Assembly: GCA_965237505.1 (NCBI GenBank)
Contig: CBDEFR010000009.1
Location: 1,178,001 to 1,242,000, forward strand
DNA from: NVTR01 sp965237505
GTDB taxonomy: Bacteria > Pseudomonadota > Alphaproteobacteria > Rhodobacterales > Rhodobacteraceae
Length of the DNA stretch: 64,000 bases
Direction of reading: 5' to 3'
Part shown: positions 1 to 8,078 of the stretch, piece by piece
How the letters are laid out: every line of letters begins with the position of its first letter
Position numbering within the stretch: the stretch's first letter is position 1
Program-made: the position numbers and the translations under genes
The notes under the pieces: model-generated
What the model saw: only the letters and a program-made list of their open reading frames with translations
The model's database searches: none
Told to the model about the DNA's origin: nothing

Positions 1-98
1 TCGCATTCATAAAACCACTGGCAGGCATCGGTTTGCATGATCTCGGCCTTTGCGTGGCCACAGTCCGGGCAGGTGATTGTTGAATTCAAATTCGTCAT
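1..98 (-). CDS. GDCCVxC-domain small protein (partial, cut by window edge)
   Basis: Reading from the ATG at 98 toward the window edge gives 32 codons, with a CPDCGHAKAE zinc-ribbon-like start followed by MQTDACQWFYEC. This pattern matches the start of the short GDCCVxC-domain (seleno)proteins that often accompany mercury transporters. The diagnostic GDCCVxC motif, which decides between a Cys and a selenocysteine form, lies outside the window. The start codon overlaps the merF stop by four bases (ATGA), so the two are probably translationally coupled. The family assignment rests on the N-terminal half only. Confidence 0.7.
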   Translation of the reverse strand, partial: MTNLNSTITCPDCGHAKAEIMQTDACQWFYEC

Positions 99-304
99 GT
101 TCGGGCCCTTTTGACCAACGCATATACAGTAATGCCAATGAACACCGCCAGCGCCGGATACAATACAACGTCAAGCATACCAACCAAGGCCGACAGGCCG
201 ACTGCGGCGAACAGCACGACGAGCACCGGCGTGAAACAGCACAGCGCCAAAATCACCGTGCCAACCGCACCAAGTTTCAAAAGGCGATCATTTTGCAAGG
301 CCAA
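95..304 (-). CDS. merF: MerF-like mercuric ion transport protein
   Basis: The product is a 69-aa membrane protein with two predicted transmembrane helices. The first carries ALCCFTPVLV, the vicinal cysteine pair that binds Hg(II) in MerF, and the second reads LYPALAVFIGITVYAL. Characterised MerF proteins have a second Cys pair near the C-terminus; this one ends in KRART without it. The start is TTG (304, or a second TTG at 298), preceded by GAGGAA inside the end of msrP. It lies 6 bp after msrP and overlaps the next gene by ATGA, so the three genes probably form one operon. No merA or merR is visible, so a role in mercury resistance is inferred from the family only. Confidence 0.8.
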   Translation of the reverse strand: MALQNDRLLKLGAVGTVILALCCFTPVLVVLFAAVGLSALVGMLDVVLYPALAVFIGITVYALVKRART

Positions 305-310
305 AGTTCC

Positions 311-1234
311 TCAGAAAAACTTTTGCAGGTCCATACCAGCATAAAGGCTGGCAACCTGATCGCCATAACCATTGAACAACAGTGTCGGCACCCGCTTGGA
401 AAACAACCCGCCACCAATCGGCCGTTCCGTGGCTTGCGACCAGCGCGGATGATCTACTTGCGGGTTCACATTGCTGTAAAACCCGTATTCGCGCGGGTTC
501 TGCATGTTCCATGTGGCCAGCGGCTGCTCTTCGGTCAGCGATAGTCCGACAATCGACTTGATCGACTTGAAGCCGTATTTCCACGGCACCACCAGCCGCA
601 ACGGCGCGCCGTTCTGGTTGGGCAGTTCTTCACCATAAAGCCCGGTCGCCAGGATCGTCAGCGGGTGCATGGCTTCGTCCATCCGCAGCCCTTCGCGGTA
701 CGGCCAGTCCAGCAGCCGCCGCTTTTGGGCAAACATTTCTTCCGGGCGCAGCAGGGTTTCAAATGCGACATATTTGGCGCCGCTTTGCACCCCAACGCGT
801 GCCAGCAGCGTCGCCAGCTCAAAACCCACCCACGGAATGACCGCCGACCAGCCCTCGACGCAGCGCAGTCGGTAGATGCGCTCCTCCATTGTCACGCCAG
901 CCATGAGATCGGCCAGATCATAAGTGCCGGGGCGGTCCACCAGACCGTCGATTTTCACCGCCCAGGGATCGGTCGTCAGCACATGCGCATTCTTGGCCGG
1001 ATCACCTTTGCCGGTGCCAAATTCGTAAAAGTTGTTGTAGGTGGTGATGTCCTCAAAGGAATTCGGGTCCATATCGGTTGAATATTTGCTTGGCACGGTG
1101 GCGATCGACGCCGCCGCGACCGGCCCGGCGATCGCCACCGCGCCTGCGGCTGCCAGCAACTCGCGCCGGTTCAGATAAGCCGCGCGCGGCGTCACCTGCG
1201 ACCACTTCAGGTCATTTTTCCAGCGTCCGGTCAT
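311..1234 (-). CDS. msrP: Protein-methionine-sulfoxide reductase catalytic subunit MsrP
   Basis: This is a periplasmic molybdopterin enzyme that repairs oxidised methionine in envelope proteins. The 307-aa product starts at the ATG at 1234, which sits 4 nt behind GGAGGG; an upstream in-frame start at 1300 has no such site. A twin-arginine signal (NRRELL at about residues 22-27, then an Ala-rich helix) directs Tat export. The molybdenum-ligating Cys lies in RLRCVEGW near residue 125. MsrP normally receives electrons from the membrane haem protein MsrQ, whose gene usually follows directly; here the following gene is merF and no msrQ is present in the window. It may be encoded elsewhere. Confidence 0.92.
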   Translation of the reverse strand: MTGRWKNDLKWSQVTPRAAYLNRRELLAAAGAVAIAGPVAAASIATVPSKYSTDMDPNSFEDITTYNNFYEFGTGKGDPAKNAHVLTTDPWAVKIDGLVDRPGTYDLADLMAGVTMEERIYRLRCVEGWSAVIPWVGFELATLLARVGVQSGAKYVAFETLLRPEEMFAQKRRLLDWPYREGLRMDEAMHPLTILATGLYGEELPNQNGAPLRLVVPWKYGFKSIKSIVGLSLTEEQPLATWNMQNPREYGFYSNVNPQVDHPRWSQATERPIGGGLFSKRVPTLLFNGYGDQVASLYAGMDLQKFF

Positions 1235-1353
1235 TGGTCCCTCCGATAGTCTGATCAGACAATGACCTAAGTCGAAAGGAACACAAAACCAAACCAACAT
1301 ATCTCACGATATTGTTGGGTATTTGAAATGTTCCGGTTTACTAAAATCCAGAT

Positions 1354-1386
1354 TATTTTTGGCAAGAATACTCCTGCCAATGGCAA
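1354..1386. repeat. Copy of a short interspersed intergenic repeat
   Basis: The stretch TTTTTGGCAAGAATACTCC followed by TGCCAATGGCAA resembles four other intergenic stretches in this window (near 5588, 11563, 25845 and 45053). The shared pattern is a T-rich start, CAAAATA, CTCC and a GCCGGAGGC-like core. This copy is the most divergent and lies in the 196-bp gap between msrP and clpB. Function is unknown. Confidence 0.4.
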
Positions 1387-1430
1387 AGTCCCGCCAACCG
1401 GCCGGGCTTTTCGTCACTGAGGCGTGGCGA

Positions 1431-4046
1431 TCAATGCACCGTCGCCTGATCCGGCTTGGAGCGCTTGCTCGGCGCCAGCCGGTCGCCGACAATCAGGCCA
1501 TCAGCCCCGGCGCTGACCGTCACCGTGTCACCCTCGGCCACATCGTCGGCCAACAGCATCTCGGCCAGCGCATCCTGCAAGGCGCGCTGGATCACCCGCT
1601 TCAGGGGTCGGGCCCCGAACACCGGGTCATAACCTTCGTCGGCCAGCCAGGTCCTGGCACCGTCCTCAATCAGCAGCGTGATATTGCGCCCCGTCAGCCG
1701 CCTGGCCAGCAAGCCAAGTTGAATGGCCACGATCCCGTCCATGTCGGATCGGCTGAGCCGGTCAAAGATGATCGTCTCGTCCAGACGGTTCAGAAACTCG
1801 GGCCGGAAATGCGCCCGCACCGCGTCCATCACATCGCGCTTGGCGTCACTGGCGTCAGCGCTATCGGGCAACTGACTCAGCGCTTGGCTGCCAAGGTTGG
1901 AGGTCAGCACGATCAGCGTCTGTTTGAAATCGACGGTGCGCCCCTGGCCGTCGGTCAACACGCCATCGTCCAGAACCTGGAGCAATATGTTGAACACATC
2001 GGCGTGCGCCTTTTCGACCTCGTCAAACAGCACCACCTGATAAGGGCGGCGGCGCACCGCTTCGGTCAGCGAACCACCCTCGTCGTAGCCAATATAACCC
2101 GGCGGCGCCCCGATCAGCCGCGCCACCGAGTGCTTTTCCATGTATTCGGACATGTCAATGCGCACCATCGCGTGCTCGTCGTCAAACAAAAACTCCGCCA
2201 CCGCCTTGGTCAGCTCGGTCTTGCCGACCCCGGTCGGCCCCAGAAACAAAAAACTGCCCAATGGCCGGTTTTCATCATTCAGCCCGGCGCGCGCCCGGCG
2301 CACCGCGTTGGCCACCGCGCTCACCGCCGAACGCTGGCCGATCACCCGGCGCCCGATCTCGTCTTCCATGCGCAGCAATTTTTCGCGCTCGCCTTCGAGC
2401 ATTTTCGTCGTCGGAATACCGGTCCAGCGCTCGACCACCTGGGCGATCTGCTCGGGGCGCACCACTTCGGCGACCATCACTTCATCTTCATGTGCTTCCG
2501 CATCCGCCAGTTGTTTTTCAAGATCAGGAATGACCCCGTAGGACAGCTCTCCGGCCTTGGCCAGATTGCCCTCGCGCTTGGCCTGATCCAGTTCGGCGCG
2601 GGCATGCTCAAGCTGCTCTTTCAAGCCGCGCGCACTTTCCAGTTTGGCGCGCTCGGCCTGCCACTGGGCCGTCATGGCGGCCGATTTCTGCTGCAAATCA
2701 CCCAGCTCTTTTTCCAGCTTCTCGAGCCGCTTGACCGATGCCTTGTCGTCTTCTTTTTTCAGCGCTTCGGCTTCGATCTGCTTTTGCAGGATCTCGCGGT
2801 CCAGGGCGTCCAGTTCTTCCGGCTTGCTGTCTACTTCCATGCGCAACCGACTTGCGGCCTCGTCCATCAGGTCGATGGCTTTGTCGGGCAGGAACCGGTC
2901 GGTGATATAACGGTGGCTGAGCGTCGCAGCCGCCACCAAGGCCGCATCGCTGATCCGCACGCCGTGGTGCAGTTCATATTTCTCCTTGATGCCGCGCAGG
3001 ATCGACACCGTGTCGGCTTCGGTCGGCTCGACCACCATCACCGGCTGAAAACGGCGCGCCAAGGCGGCGTCCTTTTCCACGTGCTTGCGGTATTCGTCCA
3101 GCGTCGTGGCCCCGACGCAGTGCAATTCGCCGCGCGCCAACGCCGGTTTGAGCAGGTTGGAGGCATCCATCGAGCCTTCGGCTTTGCCGGCGCCGACCAG
3201 CGTGTGCATCTCGTCGATGAACACGATAATCTCGCCCGCGGCCGCGGTAATTTCTGACAACACCGCTTTCAGCCGTTCCTCGAATTCACCGCGATATTTC
3301 GCGCCGGCAATCAGCGCCCCCATGTCCAGCGCCATCAGCTTTTTGTTCTTCAGGCTCTCGGGCACATCGCCGTTGATGATCCGCAGCGCAAGGCCTTCGG
3401 CAATCGCGGTCTTGCCGACGCCGGGCTCGCCGATCAGAACCGGGTTGTTCTTGGTGCGGCGGCTCAGCACCTGCATGGTGCGGCGAATTTCCTCATCCCG
3501 GCCGATGATCGGGTCGATCTTGCCGTCGCTCGCGGCTTGCGTCAGGTCCTGGGAGTATTTCTTTAGCGCGTCATAGCCTTGCTCAGCGCTGGCGCTGTCA
3601 GCGGTGCGGCCTTTGCGAATATCGTTGATCGCGGAATTCAGCGTCTGCGCCGTCACAGCGCCTGCGTCCAGCGCCTCTTTGGCTTTCGATTTCACCACCG
3701 CCAACGCCGTCAGAATCCGCTCGACCGGCACAAAACTGTCGCCGACCTTCTTGGCAATCTTTGCCGCCTCGTCAAGCACCTTGGCGGTCTGGCCATCCAT
3801 ATAGATCTGCCCGGCGTCGCCGGTCACCTTGGGCATCTTTGCCAAAGCGATATCAATCGCCTCAACCACCCGCGCCGGCTCGCCACCGGCGCGTTTGATC
3901 AGGTTGCTCGCAAGCCCCTGGTCATCATCCAACAATGCCTTGAGTAAGTGTTCCGGCGCCAGCCTCTGATGGCTTTCGCGCATCGCAATCGTCTGTGCTG
4001 CCTGAATAAAGCCCTTTGAGCGGTCCGTGAACTTTTCCATGTTCAT
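1431..4046 (-). CDS. clpB: ATP-dependent chaperone ClpB
   Basis: This is the AAA+ disaggregase that works with DnaK to dissolve protein aggregates in the cytoplasm. The 871-aa product has the N-terminal Clp repeat domain, a first ATPase module with Walker A GEPGVGKT and Walker B VFIDEMH, a long charged coiled-coil middle domain (roughly residues 400-530) and a second module with GPTGVGKT and VVLFDEVEKAH. Length fits the family. I chose the ATG at 4046 because AAGGAG lies 7 nt ahead; the in-frame ATG two codons earlier abuts that site. It is divergent from the hydroxylase-marR operon. I could not identify a heat-shock promoter with confidence in the 200-bp divergent gap. Confidence 0.97.
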   Translation of the reverse strand: MNMEKFTDRSKGFIQAAQTIAMRESHQRLAPEHLLKALLDDDQGLASNLIKRAGGEPARVVEAIDIALAKMPKVTGDAGQIYMDGQTAKVLDEAAKIAKKVGDSFVPVERILTALAVVKSKAKEALDAGAVTAQTLNSAINDIRKGRTADSASAEQGYDALKKYSQDLTQAASDGKIDPIIGRDEEIRRTMQVLSRRTKNNPVLIGEPGVGKTAIAEGLALRIINGDVPESLKNKKLMALDMGALIAGAKYRGEFEERLKAVLSEITAAAGEIIVFIDEMHTLVGAGKAEGSMDASNLLKPALARGELHCVGATTLDEYRKHVEKDAALARRFQPVMVVEPTEADTVSILRGIKEKYELHHGVRISDAALVAAATLSHRYITDRFLPDKAIDLMDEAASRLRMEVDSKPEELDALDREILQKQIEAEALKKEDDKASVKRLEKLEKELGDLQQKSAAMTAQWQAERAKLESARGLKEQLEHARAELDQAKREGNLAKAGELSYGVIPDLEKQLADAEAHEDEVMVAEVVRPEQIAQVVERWTGIPTTKMLEGEREKLLRMEDEIGRRVIGQRSAVSAVANAVRRARAGLNDENRPLGSFLFLGPTGVGKTELTKAVAEFLFDDEHAMVRIDMSEYMEKHSVARLIGAPPGYIGYDEGGSLTEAVRRRPYQVVLFDEVEKAHADVFNILLQVLDDGVLTDGQGRTVDFKQTLIVLTSNLGSQALSQLPDSADASDAKRDVMDAVRAHFRPEFLNRLDETIIFDRLSRSDMDGIVAIQLGLLARRLTGRNITLLIEDGARTWLADEGYDPVFGARPLKRVIQRALQDALAEMLLADDVAEGDTVTVSAGADGLIVGDRLAPSKRSKPDQATVH

Positions 4047-4184
4047 CGGCATTCTCCTTTTCGACAAGCGCCCGTCCGTCAGAATGCCCAATTACGCGGC
4101 ACACCCTATTTGCAGGCTTCACAGCCTATTTGGGAACACTCGCGCCGCCGTGCAAGCCTGTCGGTAGTTTTTCTCATTCCACAC

Positions 4185-4228
4185 TTGACAATGATGCTGT
4201 CATCATACATATGACAATTATGTTGTCA
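4185..4228 (+). promoter_or_regulatory. Promoter with tandem TGACA-N7-TGTCA operators (likely MarR-type)
   Basis: Two 17-bp dyads with identical half-sites, TGACA-N7-TGTCA, lie at 4186-4202 and 4212-4228, offset by 26 bp. The first overlaps a TTGACA -35-like hexamer at 4185-4190, and the second ends 15 bp before the hydroxylase ATG. MarR-family repressors bind dyads of this size and commonly control their own operon, and a marR gene is the second gene here. The inference is autoregulation by occluding RNA polymerase. Confidence 0.6.
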
Positions 4229-4243
4229 AATTTGGAGGGTGCT

Positions 4244-5092
4244 ATGACTTCTCTTGAAATCTTTTTAAGGCTCAACGGCGAAACGCTACTGTACGGAATC
4301 TTTTTCGGAGCAATTGCGGTGTTTGGCCTGCTCGAAACCACTGCTTCGATGCGCGCTCGGGTGTCTGTGCGGGTTCGGCGCTGGCCGACAAACTGGGGCC
4401 TGACGGCGCTCAACATTATGATCCTTGGGGCATTGCCGATTTCCGCATTGCTGTTTTCGGACTATGCGCGGGATAATTTGCTGGGCGTGATGAACCTAAT
4501 CGACCTGCCGCTTTGGGCCAGTGTAGTGATTGGTATACTTATTTTCAGTTTGCAAAGCTGGGCAGTGCATTACGCGATGCATTATGTTCCGCTGTTCTGA
4601 CGCATTCATCGCGTGCATCACACCGACACCCACATGGATATCTCGACCACCGTGCGGTTCCACCCGGTTGAGTTTCTGTTGCAGGCGCCGATCTCGGCCG
4701 TTGTTATTCTGTCCACCGGCGCGCCGCCGATTGCGGTGATCATCTACGAGTTGCTTGATGCGGGCATCAACGTATTCAGTCATTCCAACATTCGCCTGCC
4801 GGCTTGGCTGGACCGAATTCTGTGCAAGATTATCGTGACGCCGCATTTGCACCGGGTTCACCATTCCACCAGGCCGCGCGAAACCAACAGCAATTTTGGC
4901 GCCACTTTACCGGTCTGGGACTTGCTCTTTGGCACCTACAAAGCCAAATCACCTGATGAACTGGCGGTCCAGCCGATTGGCCTGAATGAAATGCAGGACG
5001 CGCGCGCCTATTCACTCTGGTGGGCGTTAAGTCTACCCTTTCGACAACTGCGAAATCAATCGAGCGAAGGCAATCGAGATGCGCGAACATAA
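4244..5092 (+). pseudogene. Sterol desaturase / fatty acid hydroxylase family protein with internal TGA
   Basis: An integral-membrane di-iron hydroxylase would read as 282 aa from the ATG at 4244 (GGAGG 6 nt ahead). It keeps the three His clusters of the family: HYAMH, HRVHH and a second HRVHH near residue 205. A TGA at 4598-4600 (codon 119) interrupts the frame between VPLF and RIHRVHH, exactly where relatives have Trp (TGG). Reading continues in the same frame on both sides, so a single G-to-A change explains it. Either this is a nonsense mutation or a base error; suppression cannot be excluded. The gene overlaps marR by 14 bp, so they form one operon. Confidence 0.8.
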
Positions 5093-5519
5093 CCGTCCGT
5101 TATACGTATTGATCCAACAGATCAGGGGCGCCTTCCATGAGTTGGGGGCGCTTTCTGACTCTATGAACAGCGACGTTTGGGTCACCGCCGCAATGCGAGC
5201 AGTCATCGAAACTCTCAGCCGATCCGGACCTCAAACTGTGCCGCAGATTGCCAACGCCAAAACTGTAAGTCGTCAGCATATTCAGGTCCTGGCGGATGCA
5301 CTGGCGAAAAAGAACTTTATTCAGTTTTTGGACAACCCGGGGCACAAACGATCAAAACTCGTTTCACTCACCAGTTCCGGCGCCCGTGTATTTGGCGAAA
5401 TCATCCGCCGTGAAGAGAAGGCTCTAAAAGAGCTGACCCAAAGTTTCGACAATGTTGAGCTGGCAATCACAATTTCGACAATTGAAAAATTGCGGGGCGC
5501 AATCCGCACAATCGAATAG
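5079..5519 (+). CDS. MarR family transcriptional regulator
   Basis: The product is 146 aa with the winged-helix layout of MarR repressors. It has an N-terminal dimerisation helix, a DNA-recognition region near residues 48-72 (PQTVPQIANAKTVSRQHIQV), a beta wing (KRSKLVSLTSSG), then a long C-terminal helix. The start lies inside the end of the hydroxylase gene. It probably represses its own operon through the paired dyads at 4186-4228. The ligand is not predictable; a lipid or aromatic acid would fit the neighbour. Confidence 0.85.
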   Translation: MREHNRPLYVLIQQIRGAFHELGALSDSMNSDVWVTAAMRAVIETLSRSGPQTVPQIANAKTVSRQHIQVLADALAKKNFIQFLDNPGHKRSKLVSLTSSGARVFGEIIRREEKALKELTQSFDNVELAITISTIEKLRGAIRTIE

Positions 5520-5587
5520 CCCCGCATCCAGCTTCTTCTTTTCAAATGGGCTCCGCCCGTTTGTCGCTGAAATGGTCCCCCGGACCA

Positions 5588-5622
5588 TTTCTTTTTCGCT
5601 CCAAACCCCGCCGGAGGCAATT
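5588..5622. repeat. Copy of the short interspersed intergenic repeat
   Basis: The stretch TTTCTTTTTCGCTCC then AAACCCCGCCGGAGGCAA matches the copy at 25845 in layout and core (CGCCGGAGGC). It lies in the 205-bp gap between marR and the methyltransferase-like gene. A second, weaker partial copy may begin near 5530 (CTTCTTCTTTTCAAA). Confidence 0.5.
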
Positions 5623-5724
5623 CCGAGCACACAGGGCAAGACATGATAATGGCCCGCAGGGCCGCGATTTGATCCGTCTCTGGAAACCCCGCGCAACGCT
5701 GTTAGGCTGGGTGCGTGTTCGCTT

Positions 5725-6309
5725 TTGCACAATCCTGCGGGGCGTTATCTCGGCATCAGCCCGATCAACTGGGCCTATATCACGCTTGCCGTGGCGCTGT
5801 TTCACCAATCCATGGTTGCGGTGGTGTTCCGCCTGCAACTGCACTTTGACCTCATGGTGCGGCTGTTCGGCGCGCGCGCGCTGAGGATCCGGGGCGCGAT
5901 GTTCCTGCCGTTCCTGGCGGGCCGCCCGCTGTTGCTGCTGATCGCCGGACTGGCGGACATGGGTTCGCTTGGCGGCAACTTTCAGGTGCAGCTGGTCATC
6001 GGGGCCCTGTTGCTGGTTCCGGCGGTCTGGACCATGCACTCGGTGATCAAATATTTCACGATTCCCCGCGCCCTTGGGGGTGACCATTTCGATGACGACT
6101 ACCTGAACATGCCGCTGGTGAGCGAAGGCGCGTTCAAATATTCCTCCAACGCTATGTACAGCTTTGTTTTTCTCGGCATGTGGGGCATCGCGCTGATGAC
6201 CGGGTCCTGGAACGCGCTGGTGCTGGCGCTGTTCAACCACGCCTATATCTGGGTGCATATGTACTGCACTGAACGCCCGGACATGGATGTTATTTACGGT
6301 GACGCGTGA
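5725..6309 (+). CDS. Membrane-bound phospholipid/isoprenylcysteine methyltransferase-like protein
   Basis: The 194-aa product is very hydrophobic, with four or five predicted helices. Its C-terminal region (YFTIPRALGGDHF, GAFKYSSNAMYSFVFLG, HAYIWVHMYCTERPDM) resembles the SAM-binding end of PEMT-type phospholipid methyltransferases, where a Glu/Asp-rich cytoplasmic tail follows the last helix. The listed start is TTG with no clear ribosome site, and the frame is open upstream only to a stop at 5647. The N-terminus may be affected by a small indel, because an adjacent frame reads a plausible leader. Substrate unknown. Confidence 0.55.
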   Translation: MHNPAGRYLGISPINWAYITLAVALFHQSMVAVVFRLQLHFDLMVRLFGARALRIRGAMFLPFLAGRPLLLLIAGLADMGSLGGNFQVQLVIGALLLVPAVWTMHSVIKYFTIPRALGGDHFDDDYLNMPLVSEGAFKYSSNAMYSFVFLGMWGIALMTGSWNALVLALFNHAYIWVHMYCTERPDMDVIYGDA

Positions 6310-6348
6310 CCGGTTGCACTGCCCGAACTCCGCCCCTAAACAAGCCCT

Positions 6349-7074
6349 ATGGCCCAGGATAAACTGATCGTCGCACTTGACCTGCCCGACGCCGTTGCCG
6401 GTCTGCAACTGGCGCAAGCGATCGGCGATGCGGTCAGTTTTTACAAGATCGGGCTCGGCATGCTCACCGGCGGCGGACTGGCGCTAGCTCAGGAGCTCAA
6501 GCAAGACCACGGCAAGCGCATCTTCTTAGATATGAAGCTGTTTGACATCGGCGCCACGGTCGAGGCCGCGGTGCGCGGGCTGACGCGCATTGATCTGGAT
6601 TTCCTGACCGTGCATGGCGATCCCCAGGTTGTGCGCGCCGCGTGCGAAGGCGCCGCCGGCAAAGACCTGAAAATCCTTGCCGTCACCTTTCTGACGTCGC
6701 TCGATCGCGTTGATCTGGACGCGGCACTGACCGTCGACGGCAGCCTCGCTGATCTGGCTATGGAACGCGCGGTTCGGGCGTTCGCCGCAGGCGCCGACGG
6801 CGTGATCGCCAGCCCGCAAGAGGCGGCGATGATCCGCGCCTTGCCGCAAGCCCAGGGCAAGCTTATCGTCACCCCCGGCGTGCGCCCGGCAGGGGCTGAT
6901 CCGGGCGAACAGAAACGCATCGCCACCCCCGCGCAGGCCATCGCTGACGGAGCTGACCATATCGTTGTCGGCCGCCCGGTCTGGCGCGCCAGCGACCCGC
7001 GCCAGGCGGCGCAGGCGATTCAGGCCGAGATCGCGGCGGCGTGGCAGAGCAAATCAACGTTTGTGGCCGGCTGA
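6349..7074 (+). CDS. pyrF: Orotidine 5'-phosphate decarboxylase
   Basis: This catalyses the last step of UMP synthesis, OMP to UMP plus CO2. The 241-aa product is a single TIM barrel beginning LIVALDLP. The catalytic Asp-Lys-Asp array sits in FLDMKLFDIGATV near residues 61-72, and the phosphate-binding end reads VTPGVRP and IVVGRPVWRASDP. The size matches the short PyrF group. The start ATG at 6349 lies 40 bp after the preceding gene. Confidence 0.96.
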   Translation: MAQDKLIVALDLPDAVAGLQLAQAIGDAVSFYKIGLGMLTGGGLALAQELKQDHGKRIFLDMKLFDIGATVEAAVRGLTRIDLDFLTVHGDPQVVRAACEGAAGKDLKILAVTFLTSLDRVDLDAALTVDGSLADLAMERAVRAFAAGADGVIASPQEAAMIRALPQAQGKLIVTPGVRPAGADPGEQKRIATPAQAIADGADHIVVGRPVWRASDPRQAAQAIQAEIAAAWQSKSTFVAG

Positions 7075-7186
7075 ACGCCATACCCGTCGAAAATTCCGCC
7101 GAAATGTGCTAGATTGACGCCGGGCAGGCTTTCTCTGCCAGAATTACTACTTTAAAAACAATTAGTTAACCGAAAAGGAACTCCAG

Positions 7187-7899
7187 ATGGCCGAAACGAC
7201 CAAAGACCCGCGGATCATGGGTTACAACTCGGTTCGCCGCGCGCTTGGCCTTGTCGGGCTTGGCCTGCCTGCATCGCTCATCTTCTATGCACTGATTGTA
7301 CCAGGCGGCATGCAACCATCGATCAGCGAGTTCTACTATACCGCCATGGGCGATGTGCTGGTCGGCTCGTTGTGCGCGATCGGCATTTTTCTGATCGCCT
7401 ACAAGGGTTACGCGCGCGAGCCCGGCGAAAAGCGAGCGATCAGGTGGTGGCGACAATCGCCGGACTAAGTGCGATCGGCGTGGCGCTGTTTCCGACCACC
7501 TACAAAGCCAACCCGCTGTGCCAGCAAGCTTTGCATATCGATACCGGCTTCACATGCCATCCCGACTGGCTGCACTTTGGCAGCGCCGCTGCGTTTTTTG
7601 TGTGCCTGGCCATTTTTTGCTTTTTCCTGTTTCCGAAAGGCGCTCGAAAAGATGACAATTCATTTGCCAGGACACCTGCCAATTCGATCTATTTCGCCTG
7701 CGCGTCGCTGATCGTGCTCTCAATTCGGGCTCTGGCGCTTTACTGGATTGTTTCAGCAGCCACAAAGGCGGTGCTGGAAGGGTATTACTACGTGTTTTGG
7801 TTCGAGGCTCTCGGCGTCATCGCGTTCGCCGTTTCCTGGCTTACCAAAGGCAAGATCATCGCCGGTATCCGGTCGCTCGGCCAGCGAAATACCGGATAG
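7187..7899 (+). pseudogene. Conserved multi-pass membrane protein, frameshifted
   Basis: Two overlapping frames together encode one roughly 237-aa protein with about six hydrophobic helices. The first ends at 7468 after an out-of-frame tail; the second resumes with SDQVVATIAGLSAIGVALFPTT and runs to 7899. The switch lies at the AAAA run at 7428-7431: one extra A restores a continuous frame (REPGEK-ASDQVVA). This is either a true one-base deletion or a homopolymer error. The start ATG at 7187 is preceded by AAAGGAA. I do not recognise the family. Function unknown. Confidence 0.65.
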
Positions 7900-7990
7900 T
7901 CGGCGCGCCGCGGCTGGCAGGCAGATGCCGGTCCAGGCCACGCTTGCCAGTGCGTCCGTCGGTGCCCAATCAATTTTTTTGACTGCAGCA

Positions 7991-8017
7991 GGGAATAAAC
8001 GTCTTTGCGTTGCGTAT
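7991..8017 (+). promoter_or_regulatory. Candidate ECF-sigma promoter
   Basis: GGGAAT at 7991-7996 is followed after 16 bp by CGTAT at 8013-8017. A GGAA-type -35 with a CGT-type -10 at 16-17 bp is the general shape of ECF sigma promoters. It sits 62 bp before the ATG of the EF-hand protein, whose gene precedes an ECF sigma and anti-sigma pair, so autoregulation is likely. No transcript start has been seen. Confidence 0.45.
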
Positions 8018-8078
8018 ATTTATCAAGGCGCTGTATTCGGCCGCCTTTCCAATTCTAGGTCAATCAGGGAGAAGATTG

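Noticed and set aside
1323..3257. A 644-codon open frame on the plus strand opposite clpB
   Set aside because: It is an antisense shadow of the high-GC clpB codons, His- and Arg-rich and without a domain; clpB itself is unmistakable.
4598..4600. Selenocysteine insertion at the TGA in the hydroxylase gene
   Set aside because: Relatives have Trp at this position rather than Cys, and no hairpin resembling a SECIS element is evident just downstream.
5542..6417. A 291-codon minus-strand frame opposite the methyltransferase-like gene
   Set aside because: Composition is Gln/His/Arg-rich and shadow-like; the plus-strand product has clear membrane helices and a methyltransferase-like end.
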